Positions 20,350-29,544 of a DNA stretch of 64,000 bases are shown here, piece after piece (the stretch's first letter is position 1; the number at the start of each line of letters is the position of its first letter). The translations under genes were made by a program, and so were the position numbers. The notes beneath the pieces are model-generated. The model made no database searches, had not been told where the DNA came from, and worked only from the letters and a program-made list of their open reading frames with translations. Source of the stretch: Buxus sempervirens (taxonomy: Eukaryota; Streptophyta; Magnoliopsida; Buxales; Buxaceae); NCBI GenBank assembly GCA_947561395.2, contig OX387182.1, positions 41,161,949 through 41,225,948 on the forward strand, in the 5' to 3' direction.

Positions 20350-22114
20350 CTCAACTTTTCTTTTTATTTTCTGTCTTTACATTCCTAAATCTAGATCTCT
20401 TCTTCTACCTTTCTGTAGTGTAAAGCCTTGTTTGTATGTGTGGAAATCCTTCCCTGGCTCAAAGTATCTCAAGACTCCCCTAGCCGTAAAACGTGAAGGC
20501 GGATCTAGGAGAAACGAGACTAGGGATTGACCCTAGTGCTAGAACCTATGTAGCATAAGGCCTTTTGATTGATTGTAAACCGTTCCATATTCAAAGTACC
20601 CTTGATTATCTTAAAGAGAACAGAGGGAAACGATAATGGAACGGAACCCTAGGCTATGCTAGAACCTATTTTGTTGAATATATATGCATGTGTATGGATC
20701 TTGCTTGGTTTTTTTCACTTTTGCACACATATCACTATTTTGGCGGGATAGGCTCATATTTGGGGTTTATTGCATTTATTGTGATAAATCTCAAATAAAT
20801 GGCCTCAATCAATTCTGGAATGCCTTTCGGATGATTTTAAAGTATTTGTGTTCATCTTGCACGAATTTCATTTTTATCAATTTTCGGACTTGGTTTTACT
20901 CAAAAGTGGCTTAGCTGGACAGCACCTGTACCCTTACTTCGGACGTCCGTAACTTCATCATCCGGATGAATTTTGGGGCGATTCCAGAACCATGGGAAAG
21001 GTGAGGCTGTCTAGTTTATGTCCACCAAATTTCATGAATTTCTATCCAGCCGATTTTTGACACTTCTCTGTCGAAGTTAAGTGGACAGTTCAGGTCCAAG
21101 TACAGAACTTGTCACTTTGACGGACCGCCATGTGTTCGTTTTAAGTCCGATTCGAGTGGTTTTTATTTCTGAGTACTCCTTTTTCAGTCTATTTTCAAAT
21201 CCAGTTGCTTTCATAATTTTTGGATTCCATTTGAATTATTGGTAGCCGATTTACTCAGAACTGCTCATTTGCATTTTTCTGGGTAAATCTGTGATCTTCG
21301 GGGCCTGTTCAGGAGACCACCCAAGGCACATCCGAAGGGATTTTTGTATGAGGCTAGTTTCTGTTGAAAGATGGCCATACAGACTTCAATCACACCAAAT
21401 TTCACGGATTTCTATGTAGTGGATTTTTCTAGACAATTTTCCAAAGTTGCCCACTTACCACTTTTAAAAATCCCCAACAGCAACTTCAAAGGAGCATAAC
21501 TCCTAGATTTTTCATCGGAATGAAGTGAAATTTTGCATGAGACTCTTGTTTACCCTAATCTTTCAAATGGATTTGGTTTGGGTCAATTTAGAATCGGATT
21601 TGAATGATTTCAAGGCAAATGGTATACTTTTTACCGAATTTTCCGGATTTGATTTAACTTGGTTTTGAGCAACTTGTGCTTTGATTTCCATCTTTTGAGA
21701 TATTCCAGAAATGATATTGACATGAGAAAGGATCTAAAATCCATTTAGATCTTCATGTGAAAATATCATTCATTTGATCTTTTTCAAGGTTTCTCATGAA
21801 TTTTAGCAAGCTTTCTTACTTTATTTTTGCATGAACATACACTTGGCAACCACTTCGTGTGGATGAATGGGGGTGCCTAACACCTTCCCCCGTTCATAAT
21901 CTAATCCCCTTACCCATCTCTGGATTTGATTTTCAAGAAGGGTTATTTTTACCCTAGAATTTGTCTTTTGGCTATTTTTGCCTACTTTTGAACTCTTTGG
22001 TGTCCATTCTCACCCCAAAATCATGAATGGTGGCGACTCTCCCAATTTTTGCGTTGAGCCCGTGTGTTGACGGAGGGACGATCACCCCGGTGATTTTTTC
22101 CCATGTCTCACAAC

Positions 22115-22132
22115 TGGCGACTCTGCTGGGGA
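22115..22132 (+). other. Primer binding site of element B
   Basis: TGGCGACTCTGCTGGGGA starts two bases after the LTR end. TGG pairs with the CCA end of a tRNA. Ogre-type elements are known to use a tRNA-Arg primer and this sequence is of that kind; the exact tRNA was not checked. Confidence 0.8.
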
Positions 22133-24057
22133 CTTGTGGATTTAAGCCTATTTGTGTATATTCATGCTTTTTCTTCACTTTTGAATGCTTGCTATTTTGC
22201 TTTTTGTGAATATTGTTGTATCTTAAATCTGAATGGGATGCTTAAAATTTTTCATGGATAAGGGCATGGTTATGTTGCTTGATTTGGTTTAAGGGAAAAA
22301 CCCACATTGTTATATGACTTTTGCTATATTATGTGTTAACATTGGTTTTGGGGTTAGGATACCATGAAAAAATATACAATATTGGAAATCTGGAAATTTT
22401 GTGTTTGTCTTGGTTGTTCAAGCATGTTTCCCATGAATAAAATATGTTTTGTGCTCAATGTTTGCTTTATGCCATGCTTGGGATTTTGGGGGTATGATGA
22501 CATGATTTGAGCGGGAAAATAATGAGCAAAAATCTGTAAATACAGTAGCCATTAGGATGGTTTTCAAGCATGTTTTCCCTCATTAAAACACTTTGGTATC
22601 ATGTCAAGTAGTTGCTAAATTTTTTGGGCATTAATTTGGGGTATAAGGGAAGCACTTTTGAGCATGAAAATTCTGGAAATTTCAGTGTATATTTGGGGGA
22701 TTTCAAGCATGTTTTACCTCATTGAAACACTTTTGAACCATGCCAAGTAGTGCTAAAATTTTAGGTTCCAATTTGGGGTAGAAATGGTACACTTTGAGCA
22801 TGAAAAAGAGCATGAAAATCTGGAATTTTAGGAATGCTTTTGGGTTTCAAGCATGTTTACATGATTTAATTGGTGTTTGTGCAAATAACATGTTTTGTAG
22901 ACCACTTTTTGGGCATGTAATATTTTTGTGCATATTTGGTGCTTGCTTGCTTGTATTTAGCTTCATTATTTTTGTCATATGTACATTGGCTTGAAATTGA
23001 ATGCATGGCTACGAAAAAGAGTGGCAAGGGGCTGGGACGTTGTGAATGTTACCACAATTTAAAATTGCACTTGAGCACTTGAAACAATTTGCACAGCCTA
23101 CCCTTTACCTATTAGGAAGTTGAACCATAAATGTGTGTAGCTTGGCGCACCGAGGTCGTGACTTCGGAAAGCGAAAGTGAAAACATTTACCTTAGAATTT
23201 GAGTCAATGATGTGATGACAATGGGATCTGTGATTCGATTCCGGGCATCACTAGACTTGAGTTCTAAGTTGCCAATTAAGCCAAAACCCAAAAACCATAC
23301 GCTTGAAGGTGGAGAAACACGTTTTTGGCCAAAAGCACACAATTGCGTTTGGGGAATTGGGTGTAAATGTGGGAAGGCCGTTTGCATGTTTTACAGGCCA
23401 AGGTATAATGTGAATACCATATTGAATGAAGGTAATACAAGGTGGCAAGGTAAAGCCATGTCTTTTTCTTAAATTTGAGGAATTTTGCAAGTGTGATGTC
23501 CAAGCCCAATTTGGGGCAAGTTTTGAAGGTCAAATTAAGGTGAACATCAATCGGGAATGAAAAGAATCAAATCTGGTGAAAAAAATGAGTCAAAAAGGGC
23601 CATTTCGGCAATAACCGCCAACTCAGGCCGGTTAATAACAACCCTGCTCATATCCGGTATATATTTCCGGATAAATAGGCATATGCGTGAATCCGGTTAT
23701 GGTAACCGGATACAATAAGGCATATCCTTATCCGGTATATTATACCGGATGCGTTCAAAAAATGCACAAATTGGCTGTTCAGCCCAAATTTTCAGAATAA
23801 AATGCCTAAAACACTGTGGATAATCCTTAGGCACCCCGAAAAAAACATAAGAAATGTTCCCAAAAATACAAAGAAAAAATATAAAAAAAAACAAAAAAGA
23901 GTAAAACAAAATATTCTTTCAGGATTTAACCTAAGTTTGAAAATCAAGGAGGAAACCAATGTGTCATATTTTTGACACCAACTCAACTCAAACAGGTGTC
24001 AATCAAACTCTGGAACTTGAAAACTGAGAAAAATTCAGCAAATTTGAAGAAAAAAAA
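22133..24057 (+). other. Leader of element B: imperfect repeats and TATCCGG cluster
   Basis: No convincing gene. About 22420-22870 holds four imperfect repeats of 110-140 bp, each starting TTCAAGCATGTTT and running into a Thr/Leu-free AT-rich stretch. D has a shorter version (about 46600-46890). At about 23648-23755 there is another TATCCGG/CCGGATA cluster. At 23961-24001 short inverted repeats (GTGTCA/TGACAC, TGACACC/GGTGTCA) come just before the minisatellite; D has GGTGTCA/TGACACC at 48011-48031. Confidence 0.6.
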
Positions 24058-25640
24058 ACCTTTGGTTGGTTATTTTTATCAATCAAATCAAACAAAAAAA
24101 AAATGAAAACCTTGGTTGGTTATTTTTATCAATCAAATCAAAAAAGGTGGGACACTTGGAAGCCCTAGAATATTCCATGAAAACCTTGGTTGGTTATTTT
24201 TATCAATCAAATCAAACAAAAAAAAATGAAAACCTTGGTTGGTTATTTTTATCAATCAAATAAAAAAAAGTGGGACACTTGGAAGCCCTAGAATATTCCA
24301 TGAAAACCTTGGTTGGTTATTTTTATCAATCAAATCAAACAAAAAAAAATGAAAACCTTGGTTGGTTATTTTTATCAATCAAATCAAAAAAAAGTGGGAC
24401 ACTTGGAAGCCCTAGAATATTCCATGAAAACCTTGGTTGGTTATTTTTATCAATCAAATCAAACAAAAAAAAAATGAAAACCTTGGTTGGTTATTTTTAT
24501 CAATCAAATCAAAAAAAAGTGGGACACTTGGAAGCCCTAGAATATTCCATGAAAACCTTGGTTGGTTATTTTTATCAATCAAATCAAACAAAAAAAAAAT
24601 GAAAACCTTTGGTTAGTTATTTTTATCAATCAAATCAAAACATTTGTGGGATACTTGGATAGAGTAGTCTAAGACACCTTTGGTTGGTTATTTTTATCAA
24701 TCAAATCAAAACATTTGTGGGATACTTGGAAGCCCTAGAATATTCCAAGACACCTTTGGTTGGTTATTTTTATCAATCAAATCAAAACATTTGTGGGATA
24801 CTTGGAAGCCATAGAATATTCCAAGACACCTTTGGTTGGTTATTTTTATCAATCAAATCAAAACATTTGTGGGATACTTGGAAGCCCTAGAATATTCCAA
24901 GACACCTTTGGTTGGTTATTTTTATCAATCAAATCAAAACATTTGTGGGATACTTGGATAGAGTAGTCCAAGACACCTTTGGTTGGTTATTTTTATCAAT
25001 CAAATCAAAACATTTGTGGGATACTTGGAAGCCATAGAATATTCCAAGACACCTTTGGTTGGTTATTTTTATCAATCAAATCAAAACATTTGTGGGATAC
25101 TTGGAAGCCCTAGAATATTCCAAGACACTTTTGGTTGGTTATTTTTATCAATCAAATCAAAACATTTGTGGGATACTTGGATAGAGTAGTCCAAGACACC
25201 TTTGGTTGGTTATTTTTATCAATCAAATCAAAACATTTGTGGGATACTTGGATAGAGTAGTCCAAGACACCTTTGGTTGGTTATTTTTATCAATCAAATC
25301 AAAACATTTGTGGGATACTTGGATAGAGTATTCCAAGACACATTTGGTTGGTTATTTTTATCAATCAAATCAAAACATTTGTGGGATACTTGGAAGCCCT
25401 AGAATATTCCAAGACACCTTTGGTTGGTTATTTTTATCAATCAAATCAAAACATTTGTGGGATACTTGGATAGAGTAGTCCAAGACACCTTTGGTTGGTT
25501 ATTTTTATCAATCAAATCAAAACATTTGTGGGATACTTGGATAGAGTAGTCCAAGAAACCTTGGTTGGTTATTTTTATCAATCAAATAAAAAAAAAAAAT
25601 TTTTGGGACCCTTGGAAGCCCTAGAATATTCCAACTCAAA
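24058..25640 (+). repeat. Minisatellite of about 23 units, leader of element B (76-bp main unit)
   Basis: Each unit has the core TTGGTTGGTTATTTTTATCA followed by ATCAAATCAA and a variable tail. Three tail types occur in blocks: a short A-rich linker, GTGGGACACTTGGAAGCCC, and ACATTTGTGGGATACTTGGA with either GCCCTAGAATATTCC or TAGAGTAGTCC. The main spacing is 76 bp, with about 71 bp for the TAGAGTAG type. In RNA the core can fold on itself (UUGGUUGG with UCAAUCAA). Reading frames through the array are by-products of the repeat. Confidence 0.95.
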
Positions 25641-25754
25641 AAAAAAAAATAAAAACAAAAAAAAAAAAAAATCTGGATTGGTGTTCACCTAACCCACTGG
25701 CTTACATATATAGGGGTGTGACTCAAGTTAAATGAAAGCTAACATGTTCTATTC

Positions 25755-25768
25755 ATTTTTTTCCTCAG
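25755..25768 (+). promoter_or_regulatory. Candidate splice acceptor before gag, element B
   Basis: TTTTTTTCCTCAG/GTACATT. D has TTTTCTCAG/GTACATTT at 49802-49811. The first ATG after it is 25831, which starts the conserved part of gag-pro; sequence before it differs between B and D. This supports 25831 as the true start. Confidence 0.5.
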
Positions 25769-25830
25769 GTACATTCAACCCAGGTACACTTGCAATCATT
25801 GCTCCAGTAACCAGATCCAAAGCAAGAGCC

Positions 25831-28800
25831 ATGAATCCTGAAGAGAACCAAGCCCAAGCTACTGTCCCCGTTCAGGACTTCACTCAACTGCAGGAGCAAG
25901 TGGCCGGTCTGGCCAAAATGCTGGGGGACCTATTGGCGGCTCAGGCCCAACAGGCCCAAGCCCCGAACCAGGCATCTACTTCCCATCAGGCACCACCACC
26001 TCAGGCCTACATTCCGCCTCCGGTTCAGCCCATGCCTGAGCCCATTTCTGAACCAGTCCCTGAACCCATTTTGATCAGGGAAAATATGGCGGAGTCTGAG
26101 AAAGAGCTGGAGAAAGAAAAGGCCCGAGATGAGATGGAAAAGAAAATGCTGCTGAGGATAGAAAGAATCCAGGCAGAGCTGAAGGAAGTGAAGGGGGGAG
26201 GCAGCCATGCAGGCACCACCTTCGAGGACCTGTGCATGTACCCGGACGTCTGTCTACCGGCTAAGTTCAGGTGCCCGGATTTTGACAAGTTTGATGGCAC
26301 GGGCTGCCCATTGAGCCATCTCAAATTATACTGCGGGGCCCTGTGCCAGTTTGGCCGGGATGATGGCATACTGATCCAGCTCTTCCAGAGGAGTCTGACC
26401 GGGTCAGCCCTTCGGTGGTTCGCTACAGTGGACCATGGAAGGATTAGGAGGTGGAAGGACCTAGCAGACGCTTTCTTGGACCAGTACAAGTTCAACTCGG
26501 AGATCGTGCCGGACCGGTACGACATGATGAGGATGACCAAGGGGAAGGATGAACCGGTGCGGCAATACGCCAAGAGGTGGAGAGAGGCCGCCTCCCAGGT
26601 CAGGCCACCTATGCAAGAGCCGGAGATGATCTCCACATTTATGGGCACACTAGGGCAGCCCTTTTACAACCATCTGGTGGGCCAGATCACCACCAACTTT
26701 ACAGCCCTGGTGCAGGTGGCTGACCGGATCGAAGAAGGGGTCAGGTCAGGAAGGCTGATAGACTACTCTACTCTGACTGGGCAGTCTGATTCCTCTGCCT
26801 CTATGGCCCAGAAGAAAGGGGCCGGGTTTAAAAAGACAGGGGCCCGAAAAGAAGGGGAGGTGAACCTGGTCCAGGCTCCTCCAGCCAAGAAGCCACTTCA
26901 TGTGAACATCTCGGCACCCCAACAGGCCCAACAGGCCCAGCAGTCGTACCAGACCCCGATGAATGTCAACTTCTCTCCGTCTGTGCCAAGTAACACAAGG
27001 AGGACTTTTTCTAAGGAGGAGCGGGATGCCTGGTTCGCAGCAAGAAAGAACCGGGTTTTCACCCCTCTACCCATATCTCTTTCCCAACTATTGCCAACCC
27101 TGCTGAAAGGGGAATATTTGACTCTGAAAGAGCCCAACCCGAATGCCACCAGGGAGAGAAATTTTGACACATCGGTTACCTGTGACTTCCACATGGGTGC
27201 ACCGGGGCACTCTACTGATACATGCTGGGTATTGAAGCATGCAGTCCAGGATTTGTTGGACCAGAAGGCCTTGGTGTTCAACACTGCTGCACCGGCCCCG
27301 TCCGGGAATGATATTGGGCAGAATCCTCTGCCTTACCACAATGGGGCAAGCCCATCCAACTCCATCACTGCCATATCCACCACCAGAAGGGCCTTTGACC
27401 CATCACAACTTATAGCACCAGTAGGGACCACTGTCCAGGTCCATTTTTTCCCAGAGGAGGACGAAGAGGAGATCAACATGGTCTCCCAAAAAAATAATAA
27501 TCTTGCTGCTGAGGACATAAGTTCCTCTTTAAACCGGGTCTCTTCACTCATGGCCCAGATGAATACTGCAAGACCCCCATTGGTCTTCAATTGCAGTCCA
27601 TCCACTTATTCCCCATCCAAGCCGTCTAAGGCTCCACTGGTCATCAATCTTGACCCCACCACTGCTTCCATCACTTCTTCTGTCCCCACCAAATCCAAAC
27701 TTCAACCCCTGGTTGTAAATGTGCAGCCAGCCCAAACTATCCCTAAACCGGCCCATACATCCCGGTCCAGACTCCAGCCATTAGTGGTTAACATCCCTAA
27801 ACTAGCCTATTCAGAGGCCGCTGTACCATGGAATTACAGCGAGGGAATCACGGCTACGGTTCCAATGGTCAGGAACCAGAACCAGGAGGAGGTGAACCTC
27901 ATGACGAGGTCGGGGAGATGTGCAGGGGGTGAAGAGAAAGAAAAGGAGACAGAAACAGAAAAAGAAAAAATAGAAAAAGAAAATGAAGAAAAAAGAAAAC
28001 AGAAGGGAAAAAATAAAGTAGGAGAAGACACCCCCCAGGGTGCAGAAAATGAGGCAGCCGACCTCATTAAAATAATAAAGAAAAGTGAATTTAATCTTGT
28101 GGATCAGCTAAACAAGGTCCCGGCCCAGATTTCAATACTGGGCCTTTTGCTGAATTCTGAAAAGCACAGGGATGCATTGTTAAGGGTGCTACAGAGTGCA
28201 CACGTATCCCAGACCATTGATCCGGACCAGCTTGGTAAAATGGTTGGTCAAATCTTGTCACATAATGTGATAAGTTTCTCAGAGGGTGAGATCAGCCCAG
28301 GTGGGTGTTATCATGTGGACCCTTTGCACATCACTGTGCTTTGTAAGGGCTGCATGGTTGCACGGGTTTTAATTGACAACGGGTCGGCATTAAACGTTTG
28401 CCCGTTAATCACTTTTACCAAGCTGGATCTGGACCTGTCAAGGATCAAAAGAAATGGGCGAATAGTGAGGGCTTTTGATAGCTCCAAGACCCACTCCCTA
28501 GGGGAGATTGAACTGCCGGTCACAATTGGGCCGAATATCTTTAACATCACATTTGAGGTGATGGATATACCCGCAGCCTTCAATCTGCTCCTAGGAAGGC
28601 CGTGGATACATTCGGCTAGGGCAATACCATCCACGCTCCACCAAAGGGTGAAATATGTAAGAGGGCAAAGGGTGATAACAGTCCTAGCCGAAAACTTGGT
28701 GCCGCCCATTGTGTCACCTGATGTACCCTTGATCAATGTGGACTTGACTGTCGACAAGATTGCATTCCACTCATTTCAATTTGAGGCGGTAAATTACATA

Positions 28801-29544
28801 CCTGGGGGGTGTGAGAAAAAGAAAGAAAAGGGGACCACTGCAGAAGGAATGGTCAAGAAAGTGATGGAGAAATACCACTTTCACCCAGGGAAAGGCCTGG
28901 GGATCAATCTGCAGGGGATGGTGGAGCCAATCACGGCTAAGAAACTGATCCCCAAGGTAGGGTTGGGCTTCAAGCCCAGAGGCTGGAGAAGAATGAAGCA
29001 CGAAGAAGGGGAGAGCAGAAGCAAAGGAAAACACCCTCATTTAAGGGAAAGCTTCCCAAAACCCTCCTACATAATCCAAATTTCTCCTCCTATGGACCAA
29101 TCCAAACCTCCCTACTACAATGTCAACCCATTTCAAAAGCCTTCTGTTTCGGCTTTGCAACCATATAACCCCTCTCCGATACTGGAAACAGTGGATGGGC
29201 CTGGACCACAGCCCGAGCAGCAGGTGGACTTTTCTGAAGATGTTGGTGCATTCTTCGCCATGACTGAAGGCGAAAAGACAGGGGCAGACATGGAACTGCC
29301 ATTCATTGATTGGGCCGCAGTAAAGGTTCCAGACAAGGTCATTTCTGGATCGAACCCCGTAGCAGAAAAGGGCAGTACCCACTCGGTGATGATGGCATCG
29401 GATTCGGGGTTTGAAGAGCAGGCTTTCCCTATTTCCCCTGCTCCCCAAAATTTTGTACTAAACAATTGGGAGGAAACTCCCCTTACCTTTGAAGCAGCGT
29501 CTGTGTGGCAAACTGACGCGGCTTCCAAAAAAAAACTCCAATAG
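25831..29544 (+). CDS. gag-pro: Gag-protease polyprotein of element B (1237 aa, intact)
   Basis: Structural protein and protease for virus-like particles. I start at ATG 25831 (MNPEENQAQ); the frame is open from 25732 but the upstream codons are not conserved with D. Order: Gln/Ala/Pro-rich region (about 20-90), Lys/Glu coiled segment (90-125), retrotransposon gag domain (about 130-310, with LPAKFRCPDFDKFDG and LRWFATVDHG), degenerate knuckle CX2HX5HX4C (451-465), Pro/Ser and Lys/Glu-rich linker, aspartic protease with the active-site word DNGSALNVCP (Asp 849), and a G-patch (about 1010-1030, PGKGLGINLQG). DNGS instead of DTG/DSG is usual in this group. It ends KKKLQ-stop with the A9 tract two codons before the stop. 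It is the only uninterrupted gag-pro in the window. Confidence 0.93.
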   Translation: MNPEENQAQATVPVQDFTQLQEQVAGLAKMLGDLLAAQAQQAQAPNQASTSHQAPPPQAYIPPPVQPMPEPISEPVPEPILIRENMAESEKELEKEKARDEMEKKMLLRIERIQAELKEVKGGGSHAGTTFEDLCMYPDVCLPAKFRCPDFDKFDGTGCPLSHLKLYCGALCQFGRDDGILIQLFQRSLTGSALRWFATVDHGRIRRWKDLADAFLDQYKFNSEIVPDRYDMMRMTKGKDEPVRQYAKRWREAASQVRPPMQEPEMISTFMGTLGQPFYNHLVGQITTNFTALVQVADRIEEGVRSGRLIDYSTLTGQSDSSASMAQKKGAGFKKTGARKEGEVNLVQAPPAKKPLHVNISAPQQAQQAQQSYQTPMNVNFSPSVPSNTRRTFSKEERDAWFAARKNRVFTPLPISLSQLLPTLLKGEYLTLKEPNPNATRERNFDTSVTCDFHMGAPGHSTDTCWVLKHAVQDLLDQKALVFNTAAPAPSGNDIGQNPLPYHNGASPSNSITAISTTRRAFDPSQLIAPVGTTVQVHFFPEEDEEEINMVSQKNNNLAAEDISSSLNRVSSLMAQMNTARPPLVFNCSPSTYSPSKPSKAPLVINLDPTTASITSSVPTKSKLQPLVVNVQPAQTIPKPAHTSRSRLQPLVVNIPKLAYSEAAVPWNYSEGITATVPMVRNQNQEEVNLMTRSGRCAGGEEKEKETETEKEKIEKENEEKRKQKGKNKVGEDTPQGAENEAADLIKIIKKSEFNLVDQLNKVPAQISILGLLLNSEKHRDALLRVLQSAHVSQTIDPDQLGKMVGQILSHNVISFSEGEISPGGCYHVDPLHITVLCKGCMVARVLIDNGSALNVCPLITFTKLDLDLSRIKRNGRIVRAFDSSKTHSLGEIELPVTIGPNIFNITFEVMDIPAAFNLLLGRPWIHSARAIPSTLHQRVKYVRGQRVITVLAENLVPPIVSPDVPLINVDLTVDKIAFHSFQFEAVNYIPGGCEKKKEKGTTAEGMVKKVMEKYHFHPGKGLGINLQGMVEPITAKKLIPKVGLGFKPRGWRRMKHEEGESRSKGKHPHLRESFPKPSYIIQISPPMDQSKPPYYNVNPFQKPSVSALQPYNPSPILETVDGPGPQPEQQVDFSEDVGAFFAMTEGEKTGADMELPFIDWAAVKVPDKVISGSNPVAEKGSTHSVMMASDSGFEEQAFPISPAPQNFVLNNWEETPLTFEAASVWQTDAASKKKLQ
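29527..29535 (+). other. A9 tract, candidate -1 frameshift site, element B
   Basis: Gag-pro frame AAA AAA AAA CTC CAA TAG. The pol frame (-1) is open from 29517, just after TGA 29514-29516, so both frames are open only for 28 nt and the tract lies in this window. A slip of one base back gives AAA ACT CCA and continues without a stop into RT. Confidence 0.6.

Larger units (their letters stand above)
19854..22112 (+). repeat. 5' LTR of element B (2259 bp)
   Basis: TGTAGACACC...GTCTCACA. It is 12 bp shorter than its partner, mainly because TTGAGTATCCGGA is missing near 19954, between short repeats. The U3 motif cluster is at about 19943-20070; two sites there read TATCTGG instead of TATCCGG. 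It contains the CCCTCAT/ATGAGGG hairpin (20129-20145), TATAAATA and a CAG/GTAAGC donor. The conserved GGTGCCTAACACCTTCCC is near 21872-21889. Confidence 0.96.

Noticed and set aside
20684..20914. A 76-residue frame in the LTRs (also at 36830 and in C at 4294-4581)
   Set aside because: It is similar only because the LTRs are recent copies; the D LTRs have a stop after seven codons at the same place.
24058..25640. CRISPR-like array
   Set aside because: Units are tandem with repeated, not unique, tails, in a plant retrotransposon leader.
24066..25692. Repeated open frames of 65-110 residues through the leader minisatellites
   Set aside because: Each follows the 76-bp unit and appears in several frames; they are by-products of the repeat.
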